Origin: Pseudomonas sp. CFII64
GTDB taxonomy: Bacteria > Pseudomonadota > Gammaproteobacteria > Pseudomonadales > Pseudomonadaceae
NCBI RefSeq assembly: GCF_000416235.1
Contig: NZ_ATLO01000046.1
Span: forward strand, 141,210 to 205,209
Direction of reading: 5' to 3'
Length of the DNA: 64,000 nucleotides
Below the pieces are notes generated by a model. It made no database searches, was not told the origin of the DNA, and saw nothing but the letters and a program-made list of their open reading frames with translations. Both the position numbers and the translations under genes were made by a program. Positions 9,238 through 18,303 of this stretch are shown piece by piece (the first letter of the stretch is position 1; every line of letters begins with the position of its first letter).

Positions 9238-10451
9238 AAGGCATTCCTGAGGATTTGCAGGTGGGCCACCTGACGGGTGAAATCTGCATTCGACATTCGC
9301 TGCACGGGCCGCGGGCGCAAGGCCTGGCTGATGGCGCTGGTCGGTTGGCGGGTGAGACGCGACAGCACTTGCCACTGATCGGTCACTCCCAGCGTTTCGA
9401 AGCCTGGATGGCGTTGCCGGGCACGGCGCAGGATATCCAGCTGCAGACTTCGCAATAGCGCTTGCTGGCCGCTGCGCCGGCGAAGGAAGTCGGCACTGGC
9501 CCGCAAGTGTTCGGTCAGCTGTCGACGCGCCCGTCCCGCCGGAACCTGCAGTGGGCCATAACGGGTGCCGGCATGCCACAACGCGAAGCCGATCAGTAGC
9601 GCCAGAGTGGTCAGCGCCAGAGGGAAATGCCGCAGCAACAGGCTGAACAGATTGTCGTGCTGGGTGCGCAACACCATGGTGACCTCGCTGCCCTGGGTCA
9701 GATACCACAGCAGCCACGCATTGTCGTACCTGGCGATGGCGCGGTTTTTCCACAGGTCGGCATCGGTGACCACGGTAACCAGCCCTTCGCCATAAACGAT
9801 TTGCAGCATGTGGGTCGCGGCAGCGCTATTGGCCCAGGAGTGCGCCTGATCAAGCGGGTCTTCAAGGTGGAAGCTGGTATCGAAACTCATGTACGCCGGC
9901 GCTTCATCATTTTCGACATACAGGCGAGTGAGCTCGGGCCAAGGGACGGCGGGCGCCTTGTGGGTCGGGGCGAGCAACGGAATGACCGGTTTGAATCGCT
10001 CATCATCCTGTTGCCGTTCCTGCTCGTGCAGCTCCGTGGTCAGCAATTGATGGATGTGCAGCCGGTCGAGCAGTGCGTCGCCGCTGCGGCCTTTCTTTTC
10101 GTTCCACAGCTGTTCGGCCACAAACAGCAGCCGTCCGCCGGCGCGAACCCAGCGCAGCAGCTTGTCGACCTGGCCGGGCGTCATGTTTTCCCGGCTGTCG
10201 AGGAGCATCAGCGTCTGTGGCAGCTGAGCCGGCGCGGGCAGATTGCCGGGCGTGTCGCTGAGCTGCACGGGAATCGAGCGCTGTCGCAGGAAGTTTTCGG
10301 CAGCCAGATAAGGATTGGCGCGTACTTCAGGCGCAGGGCCCTGGTCGACGGTTTCTTCGTAGCGCTCAAGATGTTTGACGAGGTACAGGCCGACAAGCCC
10401 CAAGGCCAGCAACGCCAGCAGCGCGATCAACAGGATTCTGCCTCGGCTCAT
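9234..10451 (-). CDS. DUF4350 membrane protein of MoxR operon
   Basis: A 405-residue protein. It has an N-terminal transmembrane helix (LLIALLALLALGLVGLYLV), an extracytoplasmic domain of about 250 residues with the DUF4350 pattern NPYLAAENFL, and a second helix near residue 280 (LALTTLALLIGFALWHAG). The C-terminal tail is basic and cytoplasmic. It overlaps both neighbours by 4 nt. The fold of the outer domain resembles glutamine-amidotransferase-like domains in other members, but I see no catalytic triad. The function is unknown. Confidence 0.85.
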   Translation of the reverse strand: MSRGRILLIALLALLALGLVGLYLVKHLERYEETVDQGPAPEVRANPYLAAENFLRQRSIPVQLSDTPGNLPAPAQLPQTLMLLDSRENMTPGQVDKLLRWVRAGGRLLFVAEQLWNEKKGRSGDALLDRLHIHQLLTTELHEQERQQDDERFKPVIPLLAPTHKAPAVPWPELTRLYVENDEAPAYMSFDTSFHLEDPLDQAHSWANSAAATHMLQIVYGEGLVTVVTDADLWKNRAIARYDNAWLLWYLTQGSEVTMVLRTQHDNLFSLLLRHFPLALTTLALLIGFALWHAGTRYGPLQVPAGRARRQLTEHLRASADFLRRRSGQQALLRSLQLDILRRARQRHPGFETLGVTDQWQVLSRLTRQPTSAISQALRPRPVQRMSNADFTRQVAHLQILRNAL

Positions 10452-12037
10452 CGTTGCGCCCCGGTCTTGAACAGCTGGCGCCAGTTGTCGCAGAGCTCCT
10501 GTCCGACATGAGCGGGCGGGAGCTGATGGCCGTAAGCGAGGTTCTGCCAGTGCCGGGTCAGGCTGATACTGAAATCGTGCAGCGGCTGTTGGTTCAGCTG
10601 TGCCACACGTTCCAGCACTTCACCCTCGGTGTCGGCGCTTTTCAGCGGCAGCCGATAATCAGTGAGCAAGCGACTCAGCAGGGCCCGATACAACAGGCCG
10701 AGTGCCTCGCGGGGTTGGTTCGGCCACAGTTTTTCGGCGCTGCCCGCTACGTCATCGGGCAGGCTTTGCGCGCCCACTTTGAGCCCGAACATCTGCGCCG
10801 GAGTGTTGCGAAGCATGGGCGCTTTGGGTGCCTTGCGATTGACCAGCGTGCTGAACCAGCTTCGGTAGCGCCAGATCACCAGACCGACCAGGGCAATGAC
10901 AACGCCCCACAACAACACTTTGATAATTTCGGAGGCGACGCTGGCCGCATTGAGTAACCAGCTCAGCCATTTGAGCGGCGGGTTGGATTTGTGCTCGGCT
11001 TTGGGTGCGTTGGGTGCCGACTTTTCTTCGGCGAACCGCCAGCCGGAGACAGCTTTGGGGTTCTTGAACGGCGGTTGCTCCAGCAGCGTCTTGATTTGCT
11101 GGCGCGCGGCTTCGCTGGACAAAGGCTGGTGGGTCAGCCGCGCCGTATCAGGGCCAGCTTCATGCTTTCCAAAGGCGTGTTCCGCCTGGAGTGGAACCGG
11201 GCAGCTTGAATCATCTTCCGCCGACCATGCCGGTGGCGCCAACGTGCTCAGGATGAGCCCTGCACCGATGATCAGCACATACGCGCTGCCGATCAGGCGC
11301 TGGCGCAGGCGACGCAAAACCAGCTCGATGTCCCATGCTTCCAAAGCGGTGCGGCGGTTCAGATAAAGCGTGAAGCCGCAGGCAACGTAGATTGGCCCCC
11401 AGACCACCAACACCAGCGCATAAAAGGCGTTGGTCAGGTGCTCCAGCCAATTCCAGCTGCCTTCGATATCCACCAGCGTGCGCCAGCTCCAGTCGATTTC
11501 GATCTGTGGCGGGATCAGCGCGTAAAACAGGATGCCCATTGCGATCCACAGGCTCAGCTCCAGCGCACTGCCCACCAGAGTCAGGCAGCGCGCGGCGCGC
11601 AGGTCCTTCTGGCTGAGCAGACCGACACGCAAACTGCGTTGCACGCCCGACAGGTTTTCCAGTTGTTGCACGGGCAGTGTGAAGCTGCGGGCGAGACTGA
11701 ACCTGCGCCATGTGAGGCTGGCCAGCAGTTGCGGTTTCAGCAGGCGCAGCCACGCCTGAACGGCGCCTTTGAGGGTCGGTGCCGGGCCGAACAATGCCTG
11801 AGAAAGAATCAGCAGCGGCAAGGGTTCGAAGACCGGCTTCAGCCACCAGAACAGCACGATTGCCAGGGTTGGATAGTCCCAGAACACCAGACTCAATAAA
11901 GCGAAGACCGGCAGGGTCACCATGGCCCAGCTGGCCATCAGCAGACGACGGTGCTCCTGAGCCAACAGCACGCCCAGATCGATGGCTTCCCAGGGATTGC
12001 GTGGCCGAATCGCCACGCTGGCGTCAGTCAGGCGCAT
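10448..12037 (-). CDS. DUF4129 multi-pass membrane protein of MoxR operon
   Basis: A 529-residue inner-membrane protein. The first 290 residues carry several hydrophobic segments. A periplasmic stretch rich in charged residues follows, then another helix near residue 385. The C-terminal DUF4129 domain includes LLYRALLSRLLTDYRLPL. Transglutaminase partners often carry this domain, but no transglutaminase is encoded here. It overlaps SpoIIM-like upstream by 14 nt and DUF4350 downstream by 4 nt. The function is unknown. Confidence 0.85.
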   Translation of the reverse strand: MRLTDASVAIRPRNPWEAIDLGVLLAQEHRRLLMASWAMVTLPVFALLSLVFWDYPTLAIVLFWWLKPVFEPLPLLILSQALFGPAPTLKGAVQAWLRLLKPQLLASLTWRRFSLARSFTLPVQQLENLSGVQRSLRVGLLSQKDLRAARCLTLVGSALELSLWIAMGILFYALIPPQIEIDWSWRTLVDIEGSWNWLEHLTNAFYALVLVVWGPIYVACGFTLYLNRRTALEAWDIELVLRRLRQRLIGSAYVLIIGAGLILSTLAPPAWSAEDDSSCPVPLQAEHAFGKHEAGPDTARLTHQPLSSEAARQQIKTLLEQPPFKNPKAVSGWRFAEEKSAPNAPKAEHKSNPPLKWLSWLLNAASVASEIIKVLLWGVVIALVGLVIWRYRSWFSTLVNRKAPKAPMLRNTPAQMFGLKVGAQSLPDDVAGSAEKLWPNQPREALGLLYRALLSRLLTDYRLPLKSADTEGEVLERVAQLNQQPLHDFSISLTRHWQNLAYGHQLPPAHVGQELCDNWRQLFKTGAQR

Positions 12038-13004
12038 GGGCAGTCCGTCCGGCGAAAACCAGGTAGCTGATCACCAATGCCCAAAGCGCCGCGCCGACCG
12101 CGTATTTAACGGCGGGACCGGGCCAGACCATCGACGACCAATAGGCTTCTATGAATGCCGCGATCAGCAGGAACAGAATCACGCCATAGATCAGTTGCAG
12201 GCTTTTTTGCGCCGCACGTCGCAGCGCTTCGCCACGGGTCAGGCGGCCGGGGGCCAGCAATGACCAGCCCAGTTTCAAACCGGCAGCGCCCGCCAGGGCA
12301 ATAGCCGTCAGCTCGAAGGCGCCGTGGCCGACGACGAACGACCAGAACGTCTGGCCGTAGCCGATGCCGGTCAAATGCCCGGCAACGGCACCGATCATCA
12401 GGCCGTTGAAAAACAGGAAGAACAGGCTGCCCAGCCCGAACAGCAACCCGGTCGCATAGGTCTGAAAGGCGATACCGATGTTATGCATGATGTAGTAGCC
12501 GAACATCATCCAGTCGTCGCTGGATTCACGTTCCAGTGCCTGGCCGATGCGCAGTGCCGTGGGGTCGTACATGCTTTCCATTTCGGCGACCTGCTGGGCA
12601 TCGATCACGCTGTACACCAGATCGGGAAAGCCATGCACCAGCAGGCCCATGCCGATCAGGCTGCCGAAAAACAGCACCCCGGCAATCCCCACGAATCGCC
12701 ACTCGGCACGCACCAGACGGGGAAAGCCGGCCACTATGAAACTCAGAACCTGCATGCCGACAGCGCTGCGATGACGATACAGCTGCTGATGGCCGCGCAT
12801 GGCCAGTTGCTGCAGCGGATCGATCAGGTGGCTGCTGTAGCCGCGTTCCTGGGCAAGGGCCAGTTGATGACAGATGCGCCGGTAATCTCCGGGAAACGTC
12901 AGGCTCGTGGCGGCATTTGCCTTACCCTTTTCAAGGGCCTCCAGCTGTTCGCTGAACAGCTGCCAGTCCGGCTGATGACGGCTTTCGAAGAGGCTCTGTT
13001 TCAT
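12024..13004 (-). CDS. SpoIIM-like (DUF95) integral membrane protein
   Basis: A 326-residue protein with a soluble helical N-terminus of about 100 residues and five or six transmembrane segments, including FGLGSLFFLFFNGLMIGAV. It belongs to the stage II sporulation protein M family, which in non-sporulating bacteria occurs next to RDD and MoxR genes, as here. The ATG at 13004 overlaps the RDD gene by 4 nt. The conserved motif GHGAFELTAIALAGAAGLKLG fits the family (a Glu in a membrane helix). No activity is known. Confidence 0.85.
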   Translation of the reverse strand: MKQSLFESRHQPDWQLFSEQLEALEKGKANAATSLTFPGDYRRICHQLALAQERGYSSHLIDPLQQLAMRGHQQLYRHRSAVGMQVLSFIVAGFPRLVRAEWRFVGIAGVLFFGSLIGMGLLVHGFPDLVYSVIDAQQVAEMESMYDPTALRIGQALERESSDDWMMFGYYIMHNIGIAFQTYATGLLFGLGSLFFLFFNGLMIGAVAGHLTGIGYGQTFWSFVVGHGAFELTAIALAGAAGLKLGWSLLAPGRLTRGEALRRAAQKSLQLIYGVILFLLIAAFIEAYWSSMVWPGPAVKYAVGAALWALVISYLVFAGRTAHAPD

Positions 13005-13726
13005 GTCGGACCCAGCAGGCCGCGTGCGATCCCGTTGAGGTGAGCCACCGCCTGTTCGGGGTGAACATGCAGGGGTTGGGCAACAATCGAAGCCAGTTCG
13101 CGGGCACGCTCGGGCGACAGATCCGCCTGGCGTTCCGCGAAACCGAGCAGCGCGCGCTGCTCTTCCAGGCTCAGGACGAACGGCGCGATCAGCGGTTCGG
13201 CGAAGGGCAGCTCAGGGCGCTGCAACGGCATGTCGCGATAGACCACCAGTGTTCCGGCGGCAAGGTCGCCAAGTCGCTTGAATTGCGGGTGTTGCAGGCA
13301 AGTGATGGCGCCGATGCTGTAGCCGAACGGCAGCATGTCGACGAAGCGCAGCAGGTTGCGGATCAGCGAGGATGTCCAGCCGATGGGCGTGCCGTCGTCG
13401 TGAATGACCCGCAGGCCCATGAAGTGCTTGCCGGGCGTGCGTCCCTGATTCAGCACTTCGAACAGCACCATGTACCACCAGGTGACGAGAAACATCGCCA
13501 TGGCGCTCAGGCCCATGCCGAACTTGTCGAAGAAGCTGAACAGCACGAACAGGATTGCCATGACCAGGGCGCGGATACCGAAGTCGATGCTGAACGCGAT
13601 AGCGCGCGGTACCAGGCCGGCAGGACGCATGATCAAATCGATGCCTTCCGGGGTTTCGATTCGGGTGCGGGTATCCAGTGGCGCGGGTGGCGGTGCGTTC
13701 CTTGGCAAAACGTGCGGGGTTGGCAT
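13001..13726 (-). CDS. RDD-family membrane protein
   Basis: A 241-residue protein that is first in the MoxR operon. The N-terminal 45 residues are soluble. The RDD domain follows with SIDFGIRAL near residue 50 (the Asp of the RDD signature) and two to three transmembrane segments. The C-terminal 80 residues are predicted soluble and helical. RDD proteins are poorly characterised; some are proposed ion or solute exchangers. The operon promoter should lie in 13727-13941, divergent from sbcB. Confidence 0.85.
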   Translation of the reverse strand: MPTPHVLPRNAPPPAPLDTRTRIETPEGIDLIMRPAGLVPRAIAFSIDFGIRALVMAILFVLFSFFDKFGMGLSAMAMFLVTWWYMVLFEVLNQGRTPGKHFMGLRVIHDDGTPIGWTSSLIRNLLRFVDMLPFGYSIGAITCLQHPQFKRLGDLAAGTLVVYRDMPLQRPELPFAEPLIAPFVLSLEEQRALLGFAERQADLSPERARELASIVAQPLHVHPEQAVAHLNGIARGLLGPT

Positions 13727-13941
13727 TGTCGGGGGCGAGACACCTGAGAGTGATGCTGAGGGTTATTGCCGGTTCGGCGCCAGCTAGCCAGCAAGACTAG
13801 CCACGGCAGGGATGCTAAGCAACTGAACTCTGAGAGCAGCTGTTGTAAGAAATGGTTTCGATGTGCAACGAATTATCTCTAATTCGCGTTTTGCCTATGG
13901 GAAGTCCTACACTTTGCCGATCTTTAGTTCAGGATCAGCCC

Positions 13942-15372
13942 GTGACCTCCAGCATATTCTGGTACGACTACGAAACCACCGGTATCAACCCGCGCAATGA
14001 TCGCGCACTTCAGGTGGCGGGTATCCGCACGGATGCCGATCTCAATGAAATTGCCGCGCCGGTCAATCTCTATTGTCAGCCCAGCGACGATATTCTGCCT
14101 CATCCTGCGGCGTGCATGATTACCGGAATCACACCGGCACGACTGGCTGAGAGTGGTCTGGGAGAAGCGCAGTTCATGACTCGGGTGCATGCCGAACTGT
14201 CTGCCCCCGGTACGTGCGGCGCGGGTTACAACACGCTGCGCTTCGATGACGAAATAACCCGCTACAGCCTGTATCGCAACTTCTTCGACCCTTACGCCCG
14301 TGAATGGCAGGGCGGCAACAGCCGCTGGGATCTTATTGATGTGGTGCGTGCCGCTTACGCATTGCGTCCGGACGGCATTGTCTGGCCTGAAGAAGAAGGC
14401 CGCGTGACGCTCAAACTTGAGCGTCTGACTGCCGCCAACGGCATTGACCACGGGCATGCCCACGATGCGTTATCCGATGTGCGCGCCACTATTGGTCTGG
14501 CGCGCCTGATTCGGGAAAAACAGCCCCGGCTTTATGATTATCTTTTCCAGTTGCGCAGTAAGCAGAAAGTCCAGGAGCAAATTCGTCTGCTGGAACCACT
14601 GGTTCACATTTCCGGAAGATTTTCCGCTGCCCGGCATTATTTGGGTGTGGTGCTTCCGCTGGCGTGGCATCCGCAGAATCGCAATGCACTGATCGTCTGC
14701 GATTTACATCTGGATCATTCGCCGCTACTGGAGCAAGACCCGGAAATATTGCGACAGCGGTTATATACCCGGCGCGAAGATCTGGCCGATGGCGAGCTGC
14801 CGGTACCGCTCAAATTGCTGCATATAAATCGTTGCCCGGTAATCGCACCTTTAAAGGTGTTGCGTGCTGAAGATCAGCAGCGCTTACAACTGGATATGCC
14901 GGCTTTGCATGCGCGTGCCCGCGCGCTTCAAGACGCGCAGGGTGTCTGGCAGGACAAACTCAAGGCGGTTTACGGGCGTGAGGATTTTGCTGCCAGTCAG
15001 GATCCCGAGCAGCAACTGTATGACGGTTTTATTGGTGATCGAGATCGCAGGCTCTGTGAACAAGTACGCACGGCCGAACCTGAACAGTTGGCGGCCGAGT
15101 CGTGGCCTTTCGATGACCTGCGGTTGCCTGAATTGTTATTCCGCTACCGCGCCCGTAACTTCCCGCACACGCTGAGCAACGCCGAGCAACAGCACTGGCG
15201 TAAATTTTGTCAGGATCGCTTGCAGGCCGCGGAGTACGGGGCTCCTAATACCTTACAAGGTTTTACAGCGGCACTCGCCGAATTGACCCTTAGTGCCACG
15301 CCCGAACAGCTCAAGGTATTGAGCCAATGGCAGGATTATGTCGCACAGTTACGCCAGCGCCTGGACCTTTGA
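13942..15372 (+). CDS. sbcB: Exodeoxyribonuclease I
   Basis: Degrades single-stranded DNA 3' to 5' during mismatch repair and recombination. The 476-residue product matches E. coli ExoI in length. The DEDD exonuclease motif begins with FWYDYETTG, and HAHDALSDVRAT carries the later catalytic His/Asp. SH3-like and C-terminal helical domains follow. I chose the GTG at 13942 because the ATG 90 nt upstream would add an unrelated leader and the FWYDYE motif normally sits at the extreme N-terminus. A weak AGGAT precedes the GTG. Confidence 0.93.
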   Translation: MTSSIFWYDYETTGINPRNDRALQVAGIRTDADLNEIAAPVNLYCQPSDDILPHPAACMITGITPARLAESGLGEAQFMTRVHAELSAPGTCGAGYNTLRFDDEITRYSLYRNFFDPYAREWQGGNSRWDLIDVVRAAYALRPDGIVWPEEEGRVTLKLERLTAANGIDHGHAHDALSDVRATIGLARLIREKQPRLYDYLFQLRSKQKVQEQIRLLEPLVHISGRFSAARHYLGVVLPLAWHPQNRNALIVCDLHLDHSPLLEQDPEILRQRLYTRREDLADGELPVPLKLLHINRCPVIAPLKVLRAEDQQRLQLDMPALHARARALQDAQGVWQDKLKAVYGREDFAASQDPEQQLYDGFIGDRDRRLCEQVRTAEPEQLAAESWPFDDLRLPELLFRYRARNFPHTLSNAEQQHWRKFCQDRLQAAEYGAPNTLQGFTAALAELTLSATPEQLKVLSQWQDYVAQLRQRLDL

Positions 15373-15400
15373 TAAAACGAAACACTTTATTACAGGCAAT

Positions 15401-15426
15401 AAAAAACGCCAGATGACTGGCGTTTT
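15401..15426. terminator. Bidirectional terminator between sbcB and mvaT
   Basis: AAAAAACGCCAG (15401-15412) pairs with CTGGCGTTTTT (15416-15426). The A/T-flanked symmetrical stem serves both convergent genes. Confidence 0.92.
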
Positions 15427-15460
15427 TGTGGGTCGCGAAACAAGGCGACCTGCTTCGGGC

Positions 15461-15841
15461 TTAGCCCAGCAGGGTTGCCCAGCTCTCAACCTCGTCACCG
15501 CCCCACTTGGCTTTCCACTCTTTCAGAGTTTTGTGGTTGCCACCTTTGGTTTCAATGACTTCGCCATTGTGCGGGTTTTTATATTGCTTGACCTTGCGAG
15601 CACGCTTGGTGCCGGTAGTTTTTACCGCTGCGCCGCGTGGGGACTTGCCAACTTTGGCATCCGGATCCAGCAGAGCAATGATGTCACGCAGCGATTTTTG
15701 ATATTCGCCCATCAGCGTGCGCAGTTTGCCTTCGAATTCCAGCTCGGTTTGCAGTTTGTCGTCTTGGGACAGATTCTTCAAACGGGCTTGCAGTTCTTTG
15801 ATGGCTTCTTCCGTGGCGCGGTATTCGTTGATCAAGGACAT
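15461..15841 (-). CDS. mvaT: MvaT, H-NS-family nucleoid silencer
   Basis: A xenogeneic silencer that binds AT-rich DNA and represses horizontally acquired and phase-variable genes. At 126 residues it fits MvaT (about 124). Residues 1-60 form the coiled-coil oligomerisation region (MSLINEYRATEEAIKELQ). The C-terminal AT-hook-like domain includes KQYKNPHNGEVIETKGG. The ATG is at 15841. The upstream region is very AT-rich, which fits autoregulation by MvaT. It sits between sbcB and purU, as in P. aeruginosa. Confidence 0.95.
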   Translation of the reverse strand: MSLINEYRATEEAIKELQARLKNLSQDDKLQTELEFEGKLRTLMGEYQKSLRDIIALLDPDAKVGKSPRGAAVKTTGTKRARKVKQYKNPHNGEVIETKGGNHKTLKEWKAKWGGDEVESWATLLG

Positions 15842-16194
15842 GAGGGATACCTTATGTTGTCAGGTGGCAGGGAGACAGTGACGCAATAATAGTCACGCGC
15901 TTTGATCAAGTAAACATTAAAGAAAAGTTTTATTTGAATTATTTAGAAATATACACGTTTCCTACAGCGTCATAAAACTAGATGGAAGCTGCCGCCGCAG
16001 TAAAGATGCTCGCTATAACGCTGTTATAGCAGCCAATGATCAGCCGGGCAGCGTGTGGGGTTGCGGGATTGAGTAAGGTGGGGCTGAGGGACGCGAACCC
16101 GCCGCCGGGCTACGAATCAGTCAACAGGAATACTGCAGTTTTGCCGCACAGTCGCTAGAATGGCGACCTTTGCGAAGTTCTGGAGTTTTTTCAA
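15842..16194. promoter_or_regulatory. AT-rich divergent promoter region of mvaT and purU
   Basis: About 350 bases with no gene. The 15890-15980 part is markedly AT-rich (runs such as TTTTATTTGAATTATTTAG) and is a likely MvaT binding tract. At 16012-16030 there is a perfect 8-bp inverted repeat, GCTATAAC-GCT-GTTATAGC, which could be an operator or a small hairpin. Confidence 0.55.
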
Positions 16195-17046
16195 ATGCGC
16201 ACTTTTCGTCTGGTGATAGCTTGCCCGGACCGCGTCGGCATCGTTGCTAAAGTCAGTAACTTTCTGGCGTCCTATAACGGCTGGATCACCGAAGCGAGCC
16301 ATCACTCGGACAATCTCAATGGCTGGTTCTTCATGCGTCACGAGATTCGTGCTGATACCTTGCCGTTTGAACTGGAAGCTTTTCGCGAGGCCTTCACGCC
16401 CATCGCAGAAGAGTTTTCCATGGACTGGCGTATCACCGATTCAGCGCAGAAGAAGCGTGTGGTGCTGATGGCGAGCCGCGAGTCGCACTGTCTGGCCGAT
16501 TTACTGCACCGCTGGCACAGCGATGAGCTCGATTGCGAAATATCGGCGGTGATCTCCAATCACCAGGATTTGCGCAGCATGGTCGAGTGGCACAACATTC
16601 CGTATTACCACGTGCCGGTCGATCCTGCAGACAAGGAACCGGCGTTCGCCGAGGTTTCGCGTCTGGTGGCTCATCATCAGGCTGATGTCGTAGTGCTGGC
16701 GCGTTACATGCAGATTCTGCCGCCTCAACTGTGTCGCGAATACGCGCATCAGGTGATCAACATTCACCACAGCTTCCTGCCTTCGTTCGTCGGCGCCAAG
16801 CCTTACCATCAAGCCTCGCTGCGGGGCGTGAAGTTGATTGGTGCAACTTGCCACTATGTAACTGAAGAGTTGGACGCCGGGCCAATCATCGAGCAGGACG
16901 TGGTTCGCGTCAGCCACAGCGACAGCATTGAAAACATGGTGCGTTACGGTCGTGACGTGGAAAAAATGGTTCTGGCTCGCGGCCTGCGCTTTCACCTGGA
17001 AGATCGCGTGCTGGTGCATAACAACAAGACGGTCGTCTTCGACTAA
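16195..17046 (+). CDS. purU: Formyltetrahydrofolate deformylase
   Basis: Hydrolyses 10-formyl-THF to THF and formate, balancing one-carbon pools and supplying formate for PurT. The 283-residue protein has an N-terminal ACT domain (RTFRLVIACPDRVGIVAKVS) and a C-terminal formyltransferase fold. The catalytic Asn-His is in NIHHSFLPSF and the Asp in YVTEELDAGPI. GGAG lies about 9 nt before the ATG at 16195. It follows mvaT divergently, as in P. aeruginosa. Confidence 0.95.
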   Translation: MRTFRLVIACPDRVGIVAKVSNFLASYNGWITEASHHSDNLNGWFFMRHEIRADTLPFELEAFREAFTPIAEEFSMDWRITDSAQKKRVVLMASRESHCLADLLHRWHSDELDCEISAVISNHQDLRSMVEWHNIPYYHVPVDPADKEPAFAEVSRLVAHHQADVVVLARYMQILPPQLCREYAHQVINIHHSFLPSFVGAKPYHQASLRGVKLIGATCHYVTEELDAGPIIEQDVVRVSHSDSIENMVRYGRDVEKMVLARGLRFHLEDRVLVHNNKTVVFD

Positions 17047-17120
17047 TCTGTACGTCAACGGTCCGGCTGGGTGTATGCAGACAGGCAGGCAGCAGTCGGA
17101 CGCTGATGTGACAGCGAGGT

Positions 17121-17306
17121 ATGACGCGCGTGACTGATCCTCTTGATAAAGCCACTTCTACAGCGCCCCCGACCTTGGGCGAGGGTTGCCTGAGCCGTTA
17201 CGACCCGGACGCTTTGTCGCCGGATGACGGCACCGAGTTCGAAGGTGCAGCCCAGCTTTGGCAGGATCTGCAAAAGAATTCGGATGAGGCTGACGAGCAA
17301 AGCTGA
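17121..17306 (+). CDS. Small acidic hypothetical protein
   Basis: A possible 61-residue acidic protein 74 nt after purU, convergent with the flippase-like gene and ending 1 nt before it. GCGAGG precedes the ATG; a GTG three codons later is an alternative start. There is no membrane segment or recognised motif; a stretch rich in Asp, Glu and Ser ends the chain. Codon usage looks like the neighbours, but so short a reading frame could be chance. Confidence 0.4.
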   Translation: MTRVTDPLDKATSTAPPTLGEGCLSRYDPDALSPDDGTEFEGAAQLWQDLQKNSDEADEQS

Positions 17307-17307
17307 A

Positions 17308-18303
17308 TTACGCCTCCCGAAGGCGCATCAGCTTGTTCAGCAACGGCCGGCCGACCATCAACAAAAAGATCGGCCCACCCACCACCAGATAGAAGTAATA
17401 GGTCACGGCGCGCCAGATCAGAATCGCGGCGGCTGCCGTGGACTTGCCCACGATGGGTGCCAGCAATGCCGCCGAGGTCAACTCGGCTGCGCCCGCGCCA
17501 CCTGGCAGCAGGCTGAATTGTCCGGCGCTCAGGGAAAGCATCTGGATCAGAAAACTCCACGCCCATTCCACATCCACGCCAAGTCCGCGCAACGCCAGGT
17601 ACAGCACGCTGTAGCGCAGCCCCCAATGCATGCAGGTCAGCAGGAAAACTCCCGCCAGCCTTTGGCGCGGCATTTTCAGGGTGTCGGCCAGCGCATCCCG
17701 AAAATGCAGGAGCTTGCGTGCCCATCGTCGACGAGTGGTGGCTTTGGTGTTCAGCCGCTTGAGCAAGCGGCCGTTGAACCGGATGACCTGCCGATGAAAG
17801 TGGCCAAAGCCCGCGCACAGGCTTAAGCCGCCGACAACCAGGAAGCCGCTGACCGTCAGCATCCACTCCATGCGCTCGCCCAAGTGATGAAAGACGGCGT
17901 AAAACATGATGCCGACCAATGCCAGCAGGAAGAACAGCAGGTCGCTGAGCTGGTCGGTGGCAAACACTGCGCTGCTTTTCGCCGCACCGACGCCATTGCG
18001 CGAAAGCACCGCCATCAATGTCAAAGGACCGCCACTGCCGCCGGGTGTGGCGCAATAGGCGAATTCAGCGGCCATCACCACGCCCAGGCTGCGCGGCACG
18101 CTGACGGCGCTGCTGCTTTCGCCCAACAGCAAGCGCAGGCGCATGGTGTTCAGACACCAGCACACGATGATCATGCCGAACATGCCCAGCAGCAGGGCGA
18201 AGGGGAAACTGCCCAAGCGGTGAAACATCTCTGCGCCGCCGAGCACCAACGGAATCACGATGGCTACCAGCAAACCTGCGCCCAGCCAGAGGATTCGCTT
18301 CAC
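17308..18303 (-). CDS. LPG synthetase/flippase-like (UPF0104) membrane protein
   Basis: A 331-residue inner-membrane protein with about eight hydrophobic helices, of the lysylphosphatidylglycerol synthetase transmembrane (UPF0104/AglD) family. The motif EFAYCATPGGSGGP near residue 80 and QFSLLPGGAGAAE near residue 265 are the family's repeated signatures. No lysyltransferase domain is fused. The start is GTG at 18303, overlapping the deacetylase stop by 4 nt. It is last in a three-gene operon with a deacetylase and a glycosyltransferase, so it may move a glycolipid across the membrane (inference). Confidence 0.85.
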   Translation of the reverse strand: MKRILWLGAGLLVAIVIPLVLGGAEMFHRLGSFPFALLLGMFGMIIVCWCLNTMRLRLLLGESSSAVSVPRSLGVVMAAEFAYCATPGGSGGPLTLMAVLSRNGVGAAKSSAVFATDQLSDLLFFLLALVGIMFYAVFHHLGERMEWMLTVSGFLVVGGLSLCAGFGHFHRQVIRFNGRLLKRLNTKATTRRRWARKLLHFRDALADTLKMPRQRLAGVFLLTCMHWGLRYSVLYLALRGLGVDVEWAWSFLIQMLSLSAGQFSLLPGGAGAAELTSAALLAPIVGKSTAAAAILIWRAVTYYFYLVVGGPIFLLMVGRPLLNKLMRLREA

